The position numbers and the translations under genes were made by a program. Of a DNA stretch of 64,000 nt, positions 1 through 12,314 are shown piece after piece (position 1 is the stretch's first letter; each line of letters opens with the position of its first letter). Under the pieces are notes generated by a model. It was not told where the DNA came from. It worked only from the letters and a program-made list of their open reading frames with translations, and did not search any database. This DNA is from Ligustrum vulgare (lineage: Eukaryota > Streptophyta > Magnoliopsida > Lamiales > Oleaceae): NCBI GenBank assembly GCA_963555705.1, contig OY743181.1, positions 26,602,513 to 26,666,512 on the forward strand, read 5' to 3'.

Positions 1-703
1 ATTTGGTTGTATTGGTATACGTGACCATTGATGGATTTAGTTACGATTAATGTAACGAAATTCGCTTTGATCCTATATTGATATGATTGATGGACGAGAT
101 TGTTTGGAAATACCCTTAATAATGATAGCACATTTTTGAGCTCATAAGGTTGTACACATTTGTAAGGATACATGTATGGCCCAGTGGGAGATTGTTGGAT
201 AAAATTCAATAATGTGGGGCCAAACACGTATAAAATAAAATGTGTGGTGCTATCTTAAGGATTTAGTCAATAAAGTGATACACTAAAGATTATTCAGGAC
301 TAATGGGTATTAGGTGTCGTGAGATTAAAGTGTAGAGACGGATTCAATGTTTTAAACTGATGAGGGGCCAATTTAATAAAATTGAAACACGATAGTTGCC
401 CTACAACTATTTATACAGGTCATGGTCCCCAATTGAGCGTGACTTTTCATAATTCTCTGCATCCCCGTCAACAGAGAAGAAACATAAGGAGAAAACCACG
501 AATCAGTTGGAAGGCCATAACCCCGTTCGACCAAACGCAATAATGGATTCAGGTACGCTTCCGCTTCAGTTTCGATTTTGATAATTACAGCATGATGTTT
601 GTGAATTTTAGATGAACATTCATCTATATTAAATTTAATTTTAACAATGTAATCTTGTAACTTAAACTTCCTCTCGAAAACTTCTGAGTTTCAATTTACA
701 ACA
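1..703 (+). mobile_element. 3' end of a copia-type LTR retrotransposon (internal tail, PPT, 3' LTR)
   Basis: A purine-rich tract with the usual copia form (about 182-192) is followed directly by TGTTGG at 193, and a plausible LTR end in CAACA occurs at about 703, giving an LTR of about 511 bp with a TATA-like CTATTTATA near 408. The sequence before 182 looks like the non-coding tail that follows copia pol. The rest of the element lies to the left of the window, so the target duplication and the coding part cannot be checked. The right boundary is the least certain point. Confidence 0.5.
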
Positions 704-1875
704 ACCTACGAATTTCTTACCATTTATGATTTTATTCCTCATTGTCATTCTTTTATTCGAGATAATATTTATAGGGTTGCTGTGTTTTTAGAGCTTAAAA
801 TGACCAGACTGGTCAAACTTGGTTTGAGATAATTTACTTGCTAAATTGAAGTTGCTCGTGATCATGCAGTTAATTGCCTAAATGATTTTTTTTATTGGAT
901 ATTTACTTGTTTTGATATAAGAAAGTTATATCCCTTTGTTGTATACAATATCGTAAAAAGTCCTTTTTTAGCACTCAACTATTATCATCTATGTTTTGTA
1001 TGATTCGTTATGCCATTTTGCTATAGAAGCAATTATGGTTTTGCTTTGCATTTTAGTTTGATAGTTGTCACTACTGAAATATTTTGTAATGTGTCTTTGG
1101 GATAGATTTGATTCTTGCTTGATGTGTGACTATCATTTTTGCAAAGAATTGTGGTAATTGACTATGGTCTAGATTAGATTGTTCAATCTTCTTAGTCCCA
1201 TCAGAAAAATTAGGATAAGTAGCATGAAATCTTGTGATTAAAAAAGGACCAGGACTTGCCTGCAAAAATCCTTTTACTTTTACTTCTCATATATTTATGC
1301 ATTGTTGGATTGTGTTATTCCCTCTATTCCATACGATTGGGCATGAAAAATATGCATATTATATTATTAGTTTTAACTATTAAGTTTTTTATAATATAAA
1401 AAAATGGTACCTTCGATCTTCTTCTCTGTACAAAAGATTTCTTTGGAGTAATAAATCATGATCAATTTAATTATTTAACTTGTGGAAGCATCCTCTCATT
1501 GGTCGACACTAATCATATTTCAGACTTTAATTATTTGTTGGCCCATTTGGTTTACTTACCCAACTAATTTATAATTATTTGTTTTCTCGACCATAAGTAG
1601 ATCTCATTGTTTTGTGATGATGATTTATGTTATCAATTTTTTTATTTTTCTTTTTGTGTCCTCCTATTCAAGCAATCAGTGAGATGAAACAGATTGAGTT
1701 CAATTAGATACATGAAAATAAATATAAACTTAATTAAAGTGACAAATGATTTGGAATTTTCGGAGAATAGAATGTATCATACCATTTTATGGGCATTGGA
1801 GATATGCCAATCCTTGCTTGCAGAAATCTTATTGAATTCTCAGTTGGGTATTCTTGAAGTATATTTTTTATGCCA

Positions 1876-1933
<58 letters not shown>

Positions 1934-2378
1934 ATATGAAGCTAAGGGAGATTGTTTATAAAGATTAGAAATTCTTCCTCTTGATTAGATTTTTTATAAT
2001 TAAAAAAGGGATAGTATTGTAGACTATATGAGGGACAAATGTGAAATTTTTTGTTGCTTATCAGTTTTATTTATCGTCTTTATGATATAAAAATTGTGGA
2101 TTATAGATTATTTGTTTGGTCGTGAACTAAGAATAATTTTTTATGCTTATAAATTTATAAAAGTTGAACTCATCATATGGTGTGCAAAGTTTGTGTGAAA
2201 TTATTTATTTGTTTTATTTACAATTCTGTATTCTAGAAGGCAATAAATGGGAAAAAGACGGGGGAAGGAATCAAATTTCTGCAAAGGTACATTTTGCAAG
2301 CAATGTTGGTATGAAATAAATGCTTATTTAAGATTGGATCTTTTGGACATAGAGGGCTAAGTATAGTGATAGTGCATG
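704..2378. other. AT-rich intergenic DNA, no gene seen
   Basis: No open frame here has the look of a gene; the short ones come from low-complexity sequence. The only clear structure is a TA dinucleotide run at 1878-1937. Confidence 0.6.
1878..1937. repeat. (TA)n microsatellite
   Basis: About 60 bp of almost pure TA repeat, interrupted once by a short T run. Confidence 0.9.
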
Positions 2379-3953
2379 GTTAGTGATAAGTGTGCATTTT
2401 ACACACTTATTGTGCTTTTAAATAGACAATTTAATTGATAAATTGAGCAAATATCTACTTATATATTGTGTTTATCTTGTACAATTAGGTACAACCTCAA
2501 TTGGAAAGCAAATGGACAAGATTGGAGTGCAATCAAGCTAAAAGAGGAGCAAGTTTGGTGTCCAAGGACGTAATTGAAAGAAATAAAAAGTTTGGGGACT
2601 CATTTGCAATATCTCAGAAAGTTGGAGGACTAAAGATGCAAATATTTCAGGGGTATACTTGTAATAAAAGCCAAAATTCGGGGACTAAATTGAAGAAGAC
2701 CAAAACCTGGAGGACCTGGATGGAAATTAATTGAAGGACCAGACCACAAACACTCACTCAACGGAACCACGCGAACGCGTGGTTAAGCACAGGTCGCGTT
2801 CGCGAATCAAGCCTAAAATCCAACCCGAGAGATTTCAGCTCAGCCACGTGATCGCGTAGGCAACTTTCTGGCCAATACCGGATTTTATTTTCTGTTTTTT
2901 TATTTTAAGTTAAGGGCGTGTTTGGCTCGATTGGGGACGCGTTTTTGGACCTTTTTAGGTCAGATTTTTGGGGGTATTTATAACCCCACTTCTCTCTTCA
3001 CTTCATCCCCATTTTTTTCTTGATAAAAACCCTAGCCCCCTTCCCTCTTTTCTCTCCTCTTTTCTTTCTTCTTTCTTTTCTTTTCTTTTTCTTTTCTTTG
3101 TTTTTGATTTAGTTTGTAAATTAGTTTGTAGTTTTGTTTTGTTTTTAAGTTACTAGCATCCACTGGATCAAAGAAGCAAGAACTAAGTGGAAATACAAAG
3201 CATTGTTGAAAGATTCTTGGAGCAAAAATTAAGGGAAGTGTTGTATTTCATTTTTCTTGTATTTTTATCCTTAATTTCTATATTTTGTGATGTATTTTCA
3301 TAAACCTTATCTTTTGTGGAATATTTATATAATGGACTAGTTGTTTTATGTTGGGATGATTGATGTAGCCTAACTTAGTTTAAGTAATTTTAATGTTTGG
3401 TTATTAATTTTGAGCTTATTTCATGTGTGTTTGTTGTTGAGATTATTCCATGTGTTTGATTGATCACCAAATATATGTTTTGTGAAGTGTATGATAATCT
3501 AGAGATATTATGCATTTTAGACCAAATAACAAATGCTCTAGGTTCTTGTTAAGGATAGAGATATACCTTAAACCATAGATGATCCATTGAGCTATTTTCA
3601 CAAAGAGTTAATGCAATTGATTGGGCCTTAATCGACATAGAGATATAGTAGGTTAAACCAATTGATTATGGTTGATTTCACTCGAGAGAGGTAATTACCT
3701 AAGCTTGGAAAATCGGGTCTAACATTGTAAATGAGTATTTTATTAATTTGCATGTGTTGAGAAATTACTTAAGCAAGAGTTAAGTGAAATCATGAATCCC
3801 AACTATTTTATCGTCTATTTTCCTTATTTTAATTCGGTTTAGAATTATTTTCTTTAATTTAGAATTTACAAAACTCCAACTTTTAATTGTGTGTTTCCTT
3901 TTATTGTTAGAATTAAATTAATTAAAGTTGTATAATCTAAAGTAAACATTCCT

Positions 3954-4903
3954 TGATGAGATCCTGGTCGGGAAATCTCGTCGAACAACGCGGAATAACG
4001 ACAATTAAAACCTAGGAAAGATCTAAATCAGATTTGACTCGAAAATAATAAGAACACGAAGAAAATAACGAAAAATTAGAAGATAGATTTGACGGTAAAA
4101 CCTTGACCCAACAATAACGACGCAATTAATGACGATGCGAACTGAAGAACCAAGATTGGTGAACGCCACAAGGGTTGTCAATTCCTTAATGAGTTCGTTG
4201 GATGAACGCCACAAAGATCAAATCTTTGATAAGTTCGAAACAAAAGGGAAAAACTCAACCTTTCAATTTTGGAGAATCCTCTCTCAAATATTATTAATCT
4301 CAAAACTTCTGTCTTTACAATGAATTGAAAAAGCGTATAAATAAGCAAAATAACCTGGCATCTAATTTACTCAAAATAGAATTCTAATTAGACTAAAATT
4401 CTAAAATAGGAAAATAACCAAAAACTAAAAAGGAAATTAAATAATTGAAAATCCCCGGAAATCTGGCACTCCTCATTTACGGCCGTGAGGAACTCTCTTA
4501 CGGCCGTAATGGCCTTTCTGATAAAAATCTGATTTGTTAGTTACGGCAGTGACACAATGATTACGGCCGTGAATTTCCTCCGGTTTGAACGTTACGGCCG
4601 TAAGACTGGACTTTACGGTCGTAAGACCTGTTCTGCCTGAATTCATCCTGTTTCTTATATAATTGGTTACGGCCGTTATAACATGGTTTACGGCCGTGAA
4701 TATATGTATTACGGCAGTGAAGATCCTCTTTTACGGCCGTAAGGTATTTTCTGCCCAAATTACTTGTTTTACTCGACTCGGCTTGATCCGTCCCTGTTCT
4801 CGGCTAGACCCCAACATGGAACTTACTTCATCTTGTACGTAGATCATTGTCATATTGCCGATGGCTCGACTTCGCCTTTCGATGCTTGGTCCGGATCATA
4901 TCA
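3954..4903 (-). mobile_element. Nested solo LTR, gypsy type
   Basis: A 950-bp block bounded by TG..CA (TGATATGATCC at its minus-strand start, ..CTCATCA at its end) interrupts the surrounding solo LTR and is flanked by TTCCT at 3949-3953 and 4904-4908. It shares its termini and a repeated TTGTGGCGTTCATCCA phrase with the LTR at 61745-62419, so it belongs to a related family in the opposite orientation. A TATA-like TTATTTATACGC lies near 4335-4346 on the minus strand. It carries the palindrome cluster listed next. Confidence 0.85.
4477..4742. repeat. Cluster of about ten TTACGGCCGTAA-like palindromes
   Basis: Ten copies of a 12-bp palindromic word (TTACGGCCGTAA and variants with TGA, GGCAG or GGTCG changes) occur at irregular spacing in the upstream half of the nested LTR, before its TATA-like box. 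The words are conserved while the sequence between them is not. Confidence 0.85.
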
Positions 4904-5000
4904 TTCCTCGTGGGATCGACAATCCGGACTCTAAAAGTCCACTTTATTACTTGTACGCGACCCGTGCGCTTGCGGTACACTATTTTGAGCGAACAGTTAG

Positions 5001-6007
5001 CACTTATTTGGAAATTAGAAATTATGTAGTTTCTTAGAATGAGAAATTTGTTCATGTTTAACAGGTTATAATACCAATATGTGTTGAGATTTTTATTTAT
5101 TTGTTCTCATGTATACATAGGAGAACATAGTTTTTTTTAGAGGGATTAACATGGTTCTTCGTATTTATTGATGTATTGGTTATTAACTAGATTTTATTTT
5201 TTATTTTATTTTTTGCATTCGTTATTAATTATATATTTTTCATTTTTTTTGGATAGTGCGGAAATATAACTTAAGTTTCTATAATGTTCCTGTTATGGCT
5301 GAATATGTTGGTAAGCGAGAAGGTAATGTTTTTCATATTACTTTTTAGTTTTGGGTGTTGTGGTTGTATGTTGTCCTAATCGATGATTTATCATTTGTAA
5401 TGCAGTCTTTGAAAGTATAGTCCAAGTAGCCGTGGAAAAAAGTTCTAATTTGTATAGTAACAGTTATGACATGTTGAATATCGACTCTAACATAACTAAG
5501 GGTTTAGTGATGAATGAATCAGGTTAACTAAAATATCTGTTTATTAAACTCTTTTCATCTAGGTACTGATAATTTGTTGTCTAATATTAGTCTGTAACAT
5601 TTTTTTTATATTAGAAGATACAAATTTACTAAGCAGGTGAAGAAATTACTCGAGTCACCAAGGCTACAAAGAAAAGTCTAATACGCAATTGTGTCTTAGG
5701 TGTAAGTCATCTCTCCATTAAGCTTTAATTTTAAATTGTCATCTATTCTTTCTATTACCTTTCAACAAACACATCAATTTCAATATCATGAATATTAGTG
5801 TGTTTCCATTAATCTAATTATCGAATATTAATAGTCAGTTCTATATATAAAGTAACATTTTCCCATTTCTTTTAAAATTCCCACATGAATTTAAAGTATG
5901 ATCAAATGCTCTTGTAAGTAAAATTGCATGATTCTTAACATTAATCTTTAATATTCGAATAACATTTTTTTCAGTTACAATGTCACGCGATTGATCACGA
6001 ATATAAA
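5001..6007. other. AT-rich non-coding DNA, probably the body of a Helitron
   Basis: No coding sequence is visible. Because a Helitron 3' end follows at 6040, part of this stretch probably belongs to that element, but no 5' terminus was found. Confidence 0.3.
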
Positions 6008-6040
6008 TCGTCACGTGCAACGCACGCGTTCATGCACTAG
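6008..6040 (+). mobile_element. Helitron 3' terminus
   Basis: A perfect short hairpin (CGTGC, loop AAC, GCACG at 6014-6026) lies 14 bases before a terminal CTAG, and the next base is T. That is the standard 3' end of plant Helitrons: subterminal hairpin, CTRR end, insertion before T. Confidence 0.7.
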
Positions 6041-6143
6041 TCTAAATATATAAAGCTAAAATAAATTAATATAAGCTAGTATATGGTAACATTCTCTGAT
6101 TCTCTGTTTACTTCGTTACCATTATAGGTGATAACATAATACT

Positions 6144-6828
6144 TGTTGAGATCATACCCAAAATGTGGCACATTGGGCCACCAGTGAAGGCCCAATGAGG
6201 GCCCATGGACTTTAACCCATGATTAAAAGTTCAGGATATCTCCCTGGGCCAATGGCCGAGGTGGAAAAGCACACGAGCTCCTCTGGCCGAGCTGATTTGT
6301 GTCTAGCAGACGCGATTTATACTTAACCGAGGTGCTTACGGTGGCGCCTCGGATGTAAAGATGGGACAAGTGATGAAGTCAGAGATGTGACATCGCCTTT
6401 ACCAAGACGTGACAGGCGCCCATCCCCTACGAAACTTAGCAATGATTACGGTCAAAAAGCAAGGTTGTCCCCTCCAAGAGATAGGGTGAATACACTTGTA
6501 AAGGTCCGTCATGTGTCACAATCCAGAACAACGAACCCTTCTATAAATAGAGTACACTTGTCTCCAAGGAAAGGGTTAGCATTTTCGCTCTCTTAACTGA
6601 ATATTTTACTCTCTCTCCCTTTTCTCTCTTTTACACACTTATATTTCCCGCACCCAATTTATATTTGGTTGAAATGAGCGCTGACTTTGGCATCAGAGTG
6701 CAAATGGGAGCCACCTTGGCCCCCTTTGCAAACTGATTGTTTGTCACAGTGCGCAGGAGATCCAAATGCTCAAGAGGGAGGAGCTGAGACGTGTTGGTCC
6801 AAGGTCCAGTTGGATTTTTTGTTCAACA
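6144..6828 (+). repeat. 5' LTR of the Tat-type element
   Basis: TGTTGAGATC..CAACA boundaries, repeated at 17942-18624. A TATA-like CTATAAATAG lies near 6541. Confidence 0.9.
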
Positions 6829-6831
6829 TTT

Positions 6832-6848
6832 TGGCACCGTCTGTGGGA
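6832..6848 (+). promoter_or_regulatory. Primer-binding site of the Tat-type element
   Basis: TGGCACCGTCTGTGGGA begins three bases after the 5' LTR. It is one base from the TGGCGCCGTCTGTGGGA start that I know from many plant gypsy elements. Confidence 0.75.
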
Positions 6849-6975
6849 AACCATACTGCTAACCACGAAAACGCATGATGAAAACCCACACATAGAAAGG
6901 AAGTTTTGAAAAAGGACGAATAACCTCTTGCAAAAGAGCGAAGAACTGCAAGAATTTTGAAACATAAGTTTGTTA

Positions 6976-7303
6976 CCCTTGAAAAAGGCGTGAAACTTTG
7001 AAACATAAGTTTGTTACCCTTGAAAAAGATGTGAAAGTTTGAAATATAAGTTTATTACCCTTGAAAAAGGCGTAAAATTTTGAAATATAAGTTTATTTCC
7101 CTTGAAAAAGGCGGAGAACTTTGAAATATAAGTTTATTACCCTTGAAAAAGGTGGAGAACTTTGGAATATAAGTTTATTAACCTTGAAAAAGGCTTCAAA
7201 CTTTGAAACACAAGTTTGTTCACCTTGAAAAAGGTGTATAACTTTGAAATATAAGTTTAACAACCTTGGAAAATGCTTGGAGCATTGAGATAAAAGTCCA
7301 TTT
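6976..7303 (+). repeat. 41-bp minisatellite in the leader
   Basis: Eight units start at 6976, 7017, 7058, 7099, 7140, 7181, 7222 and 7263, exactly 41 bp apart. Each contains CCTTGAAAAAGG-like text followed by a TTTGAAA(C/T)ATAAGTTT segment. Units differ by substitutions, not indels; the last is degenerate. Because 41 is not a multiple of 3, no reading frame runs through it. Confidence 0.9.
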
Positions 7304-7344
7304 ATCCTTGAAAGATAAGCTAAAACGGAGAAATTTCTCTGAAC

Positions 7345-9097
7345 ATGAACGAAAGCGACGGTGATATTAACCCTCGTAGGGGTAGAAATGGCCAGCACAG
7401 CGAGGAGGAGGCTCCTCAAGGACCTCATGAGAGCGCCAATGAGGGAGTGGCCCAACCTAACCCTCCACACCGACATCGTAATCTCCGCATGCTACGAGGC
7501 ATGACTCGCATGGCAGCCCAAATAATGGAAATGCTGAAACAGCAGATAGAACAAACTGCTGCAATGAATGCTTACATAGCTAGAGGGTATGTTATGAACG
7601 AGCCCATCATACCCCCTTAATACTCACAGCCACATTACTCACCATCCGATGCGGCCACTGCCTCCTATTATTATCAAGATCCACAGACATATGCCGAGGT
7701 GGAATCCAAGCCCCTCTACGAAGATGGCCCGAAGCATGAAGAACAAGACCAACTCCCAGCTAGACGCAGGGAGGCTTCGCCTAAAAATCCAGAAGTGTCT
7801 TCAGCCGGATAGGAGGGTTATTCAGAGGCAAGTGAGGGGGTCGAATTGATCAAGGTCGGCACAATGCAGTTGAGCCTAGAAATAGGCAGGAGTGACGATC
7901 TGAAGAAGCCTTGTCGCAGAGTCAAATGCATAGGGACCAGCATGGTACGGGAGTAGAAAAGTTGGCCCCAAGCATGAGCCTAGGAATAGGCAGGAAAGGA
8001 GAGCCGAAGCAGTTCAGACCAAATCTCGTAATGAGTTACTAACCCATGAAAGGCCAAACTACGACCGAGTTTTTCCTCCACCAAGGCAGGAGCACGCTTC
8101 GCTGCCTTACGACCAATACCATGGCCCAATGTATTCCGGTCATGATGAGAACAGTGAACTACCCTCATACGAGCTGGATGACGAAGAGGAAATAAGTATC
8201 TTCAAAGAGGGCATCCGTAGGTGCCCAGTGCCTCATGACTTCGAAATGCCAAAAATAACAAAGTATTCTGGCCGAGGCGACCATGACGAGCACCTGCTAA
8301 ACTACAGCGCTAGCATGGAAATAGCCGGAGCCACTCCGGCACTGAAGTGCAAGGCTTTTGCTTTGACCCTAGAGGGAAGTGCGATACGATGGTATAAAAA
8401 GCTCCCTCCCAGTAGCATCCACAGTTAGGGAGATTTGAAAACAGCCTTTAAAAATGACTTTTTTTCCTCCAGGCCTGGCTAGCTCCCACTCCAACGCCTT
8501 CAGGATCTAAGGCAAGGAAGGGATGAATATCTGAAAAGTTACCTTGCTCGGTTTACTGAAGAGATGTACATTTTTGAAAACATCACCGAGGCGGAGATGT
8601 TTTTCGCTCTGAAAGGAGGGCTAGATATGACGAGTATGTTTTGGAGGGATGTCCGAAGCAAGAAACCAATGGATTACAACGCCCTAGTAGACCTGATGAA
8701 GGAGGAGATCGTATCAGAAGAAATGGCTAGGGCCAGAGACAACCACACTCAAGGGAGATACAATCTTGGGTATTCTAATGAAGCAAACCTCAAGAAAGGA
8801 GGTAACAGGGATAAGTTCAGCAGTAACCGAGGTGGAGCGCCGCGTCTATTTCTAGGGACAGGGTCTAGCTATGCAACAGAAATAATGGAAGCTATCCCCA
8901 ACTTGCACTCCAACGCTCCTTCTCAGAATCCTCCCACGGCTCAAGGAAGGATGGAGAGTAGCCGAAGTGGAAAACAACCCATGATTGGGGCTTACTGTGC
9001 ATACCACAGGTATTACGATCACGCAACGGAAGATTGCAGAGAAATCCACATGTTAGCAGACCAAAAGGCACATGGAAGAAGGGGAAATGATTATTAG
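7345..9097 (+). pseudogene. gag: gag of the Tat-type element, broken
   Basis: Three open pieces in the same direction (7345-7620, 8129-8428, 8564-9097) together look like a plant gypsy Gag. The first has an acidic, proline-rich start and a M-rich helix. The middle has the matrix/capsid-like stretch with ALTLEGSAIRWYKKLPPSSI. The third ends with a CAYHRYYDHATEDC zinc-knuckle-like segment, known in Tat Gag proteins. Stops (for example after 8428) and frameshifts separate the pieces, so no full Gag can be made. Confidence 0.8.
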
Positions 9098-9163
9098 GGG
9101 AGAACTCAAAAATCAGGTGGCCAGAAGTTCAACCGAGCTGACAGGAGAACTCCGTGGAAGAAC

Positions 9164-11172
9164 TTGACCAAAGAAAGGATTGACAATCATCAAAGAGACA
9201 GGAACAAGGGCCAGGATACCGCCTCGGCACATGCTAAAGATACACGAGAACCGCCTATGCCTGTGGCCGACCTTATTTGTGAAATCGATACAATATTGGG
9301 AGGCCCCCACTCAGGTGGGATCACAAACAACTCCCAAAAGAGATATATCAGAGAAGCCAAGCAGCCCGCCAACGTGAATTACCATATCCATTCACATTCT
9401 ATTGGGATGCCTCGGACAGAATCTATCACATTTACCCAAGACGATGCCATTGGAGTACACTTTCCACACAATGATGCATTGGTTATCAGGGTAGTAGTGG
9501 CTTGGAATGGGTTGTCGCGAATGATGGTGCCTCGGTAAATATGATTTACGGGGTAACTTTTGATAAGATGGGGATCAGTACTCCACTCATTCCAGTTCCG
9601 GATCCAATATATGGATTCACTGGGGACAGCATAACCCCCAGATGATCCATAACCCTTATGACTGAAGTAAGGCAAGCGCCAACTCTTTCCAGAACCCCCA
9701 TGAAATTCTTGGTTGTGGACAAAATCTCCTCCTATCATGGCTCAATTGGGAGGCCAGGTCTCATTGACTTGGGAGTTGCAACTCATACAATATACATTTG
9801 CATGAAATTCGCCACGGAGCATGGTGTTGCAACTGTAAGGGGGAGCCAAACTGAATCGCGGGCCTATTACACAAACGCAATCCGAAAATTTCAAAACCGG
9901 AGCTTGAACATGATTAGCGATGTGGCAATGTCTGAAGCCGCTCCAGACCCTGAAAGACTGGGTGGAGGACCCTCAGAAAATGAGGATGTTACAATGGAGA
10001 TGGAAGAGGATCTGGCAGATCTGGACCCAAGAATGGCAGGAGGAAATTGCTCCACTCCAGCCGAAAGGTTGGAATGCTTCGGTGTAGATCCACTTGACCC
10101 AATCAAGGAGTTGCAGATTGAATTGGATTCACCGGTTGAATACAAAGATCAGGTGAAAAGCTTCTCACTTGAGAACCTCGATGTATTCCCATGGAAACAT
10201 GATGACATGGTTGGGATCGATCCTAAAGTGGCATGTCACAGACTCCAGCTTGAACCCAGAAGCCCTGGGCACAGGAAAAAGAGAAGGCCTATGAGTTCTG
10301 ATAAGTATGAGGCCTTGAAAGAAGAGGTTGCGAAGCTGTTGAAAAATGGCTTTATCAGAGAGTCCCGGTATCCGAAGTGGGTATCAAACCCTGTTTTGGT
10401 ATCAAAACATAATGGGAAGCTGAGAGTATGTATTGATTTTTCGAATTTAAACCAGGCATGTCCCAAAGACAGTTTTCCACTGCCTTGGATTGATCAGTTA
10501 GTTGACTCCACAGCGGGACATGAGTTGCTAAGTTTTATGGATGCATACTCCGGGTACAATCAAATCCCCATGTATGAATTAGATGAGGAGCATACCTCGT
10601 TTATTACAGATAGGGGACTCTATTGTTACAAAGCTATGACATTTGGCTTAAAAAATGCTGGAGCTACCTATAAAAGGTTGGTAAATCGCATGTTTTCAGA
10701 ACAATTAGGAAACACCATGGAGGTATATGTTGATGACATGCTGGTCAAAATTATGGTCGCCACAGAGCATATCCGCCATTTGTCAGAGGCCTTCGATGTT
10801 TTGAGGAAATATCGGATGAAGCTCAACCCAGTGAAGTGCGCTTTTGGGGTAGCATCTGGAAAATTTCTTGGATTCATGGTGAATAAGAGGGGGATTGAAT
10901 CCAATCCCGATAAAATCAATGCTTTGTTAAGCATGCGATCACCTCAGAATCCAAAAGAAGTGCAAAGCTTGAAGGGGAGAATTGCGGCCTTAAATCGATT
11001 CGTTACCAAATCCACTGACAAATGTTTACCATTCTTTAAGGTCTTGAAGGGAGGGAAGCAATTTCAATGGACACCGGAATGTGAGCAGGCTTTTTCCGAC
11101 CTGAAAGCATTCTTGGGACATGCCCCATTACTATCAAAACCAAAGGTTGCGAGTCTCTCCACTCGTATTTAG
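9164..11172 (+). pseudogene. pol: Protease and reverse transcriptase of the Tat-type element
   Basis: Around 9510-9640 a protease-like segment with an NDGASVNMIYG active-site-like motif is readable only in a frame shifted from the upstream open stretch, so a frameshift separates Gag from protease. From 9658 a 504-codon frame covers the protease tail and the reverse transcriptase: FMDAYSGYNQIPM and the catalytic YVDDMLVKI box are intact, followed by the FLGFMVNKRGIE connection segment typical of Ty3/gypsy. The frame ends at a stop at 11170, where the normal continuation into RNase H lies in another frame, so a second frameshift sits near 11150. Confidence 0.9.
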
Positions 11173-12230
11173 CCGTATCAAAAGAGGCTGTTAGCTCGGT
11201 ATTGGTCAGAGAGGAGGATGGGAACCAGTTCCCAGTATATTATGTAAGCAAAGTCATGCTGGATGCTGAGACATGTTACCCAGATATGGAAAAACTTGCT
11301 CTCTCGTTGATCACAGCCTCTCGCAAACTTCGTCCCTACTTCCAATCACACTCCATACATGTGCTCACCAACTTTCCTATGAGACATGTGTTGTAAAAAC
11401 CAGACGTATCTGGGAGGTTGATGAAGTGGGCGATTGAAATCAGCCAGTTCGACCTACATTATGAGCCTCAGACTGCCGTAAAGGGTCAAGCATTGGCGGA
11501 TTTCATAGCCGAATTCAAACATCCACCGGAGGTTGAGATGATTGATATCATGGATGATAGCCGAGAGTGGAAATTGTTCGTTGATGGGTCCTCGGCTGAG
11601 GGACGATCCGGTGTGGAGATATTGTTAATAAGCCCAGAAGGATTCAAATTGCACAGTGCAATCCGTTTTGACTTTAAATCCTCAAACAATGTTGCTGAAT
11701 AAGAGGCTCTATTAGCTGGACTAAGACTAGCGAAAGCTTTGAGGATTAAGTCCGTAGTGGCGAATAGTGATTCGCAGCTCGTTGTGAGTCAGTTTAAGGG
11801 ACAATTTTCTGCCAAAGAACCAGCTATGGTCGCTTACTTGAAGAAAGTAAAAGATTTGGCTGTACACTTCGGAAAAATGGAGTTGCGGCGCATTCCCAGA
11901 ACTGAGAATTCCAACGCCGATGCTTTATCCAAACTAGCCAGCAGCAAGGATTCAGAGCTCCATAATATGATCCCAATTGAGCATTTGTCGACCCCTTCTA
12001 TTGAGACTGGGACGAAGATTTTGGCAATAGAAGAGGAAGGATCCTGGATGAATCCTCTACTAGCATACTTGAAGCATCAGATAGTGCCAGACGAGCCTGA
12101 AACAGCTCAAAAGTTGCAAAGATATGCCGTAAATTTCGTACTTTTGGATGACCTGCTCTATAAACGGAGCTTTACCTCCCCTTCACTGAGATGTGTAGGG
12201 CCGGAGGAAGGACGGTATGTGATGAAATAA
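11173..12230 (+). pseudogene. pol: RNase H region of the Tat-type element
   Basis: The tether and RNase H are spread over open stretches at 11202-11396, 11418-11702 and 11739-12230. LFVDGSS (start of the second RNase H, a Tat-lineage mark), NVAE and ANSDSQLVV are visible. In-frame stops interrupt at about 11394 and 11700. The HGICGNHAGG-type zinc-finger approach to integrase follows after 12230 but contains further stops. Confidence 0.8.
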
Positions 12231-12314
12231 ATCCACGAGGGCATATGTGGCAACCACGCCGGAGGATTATCACTAGCTCGGAAAGCCCTTAAATAGGGAT
12301 ATTTTTGATCGACT

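Larger units (their letters stand above)
2384..4995 (+). mobile_element. Athila-like solo LTR carrying a nested solo LTR
   Basis: The LTR opens with TGATAAGTGTGCATTTTACA at 2384 and closes with GCGAACA at 4995. It is flanked by GTTAG on both sides (2379-2383 and 4996-5000), a 5-bp target duplication. No internal region is present, so it is a solo LTR left by recombination. Its end, with the text around the GGGATCGA..CCGGACTC segment, matches the LTR at 54257-55709 read on the other strand. A TATA-like TATTTATAA lies near 2980. Without the nested insertion and its duplication it would be about 1.66 kb. Confidence 0.85.

Noticed and set aside
1694..1939. Frame ending in repeated YIYI.
   Set aside because: Product of the TA microsatellite.
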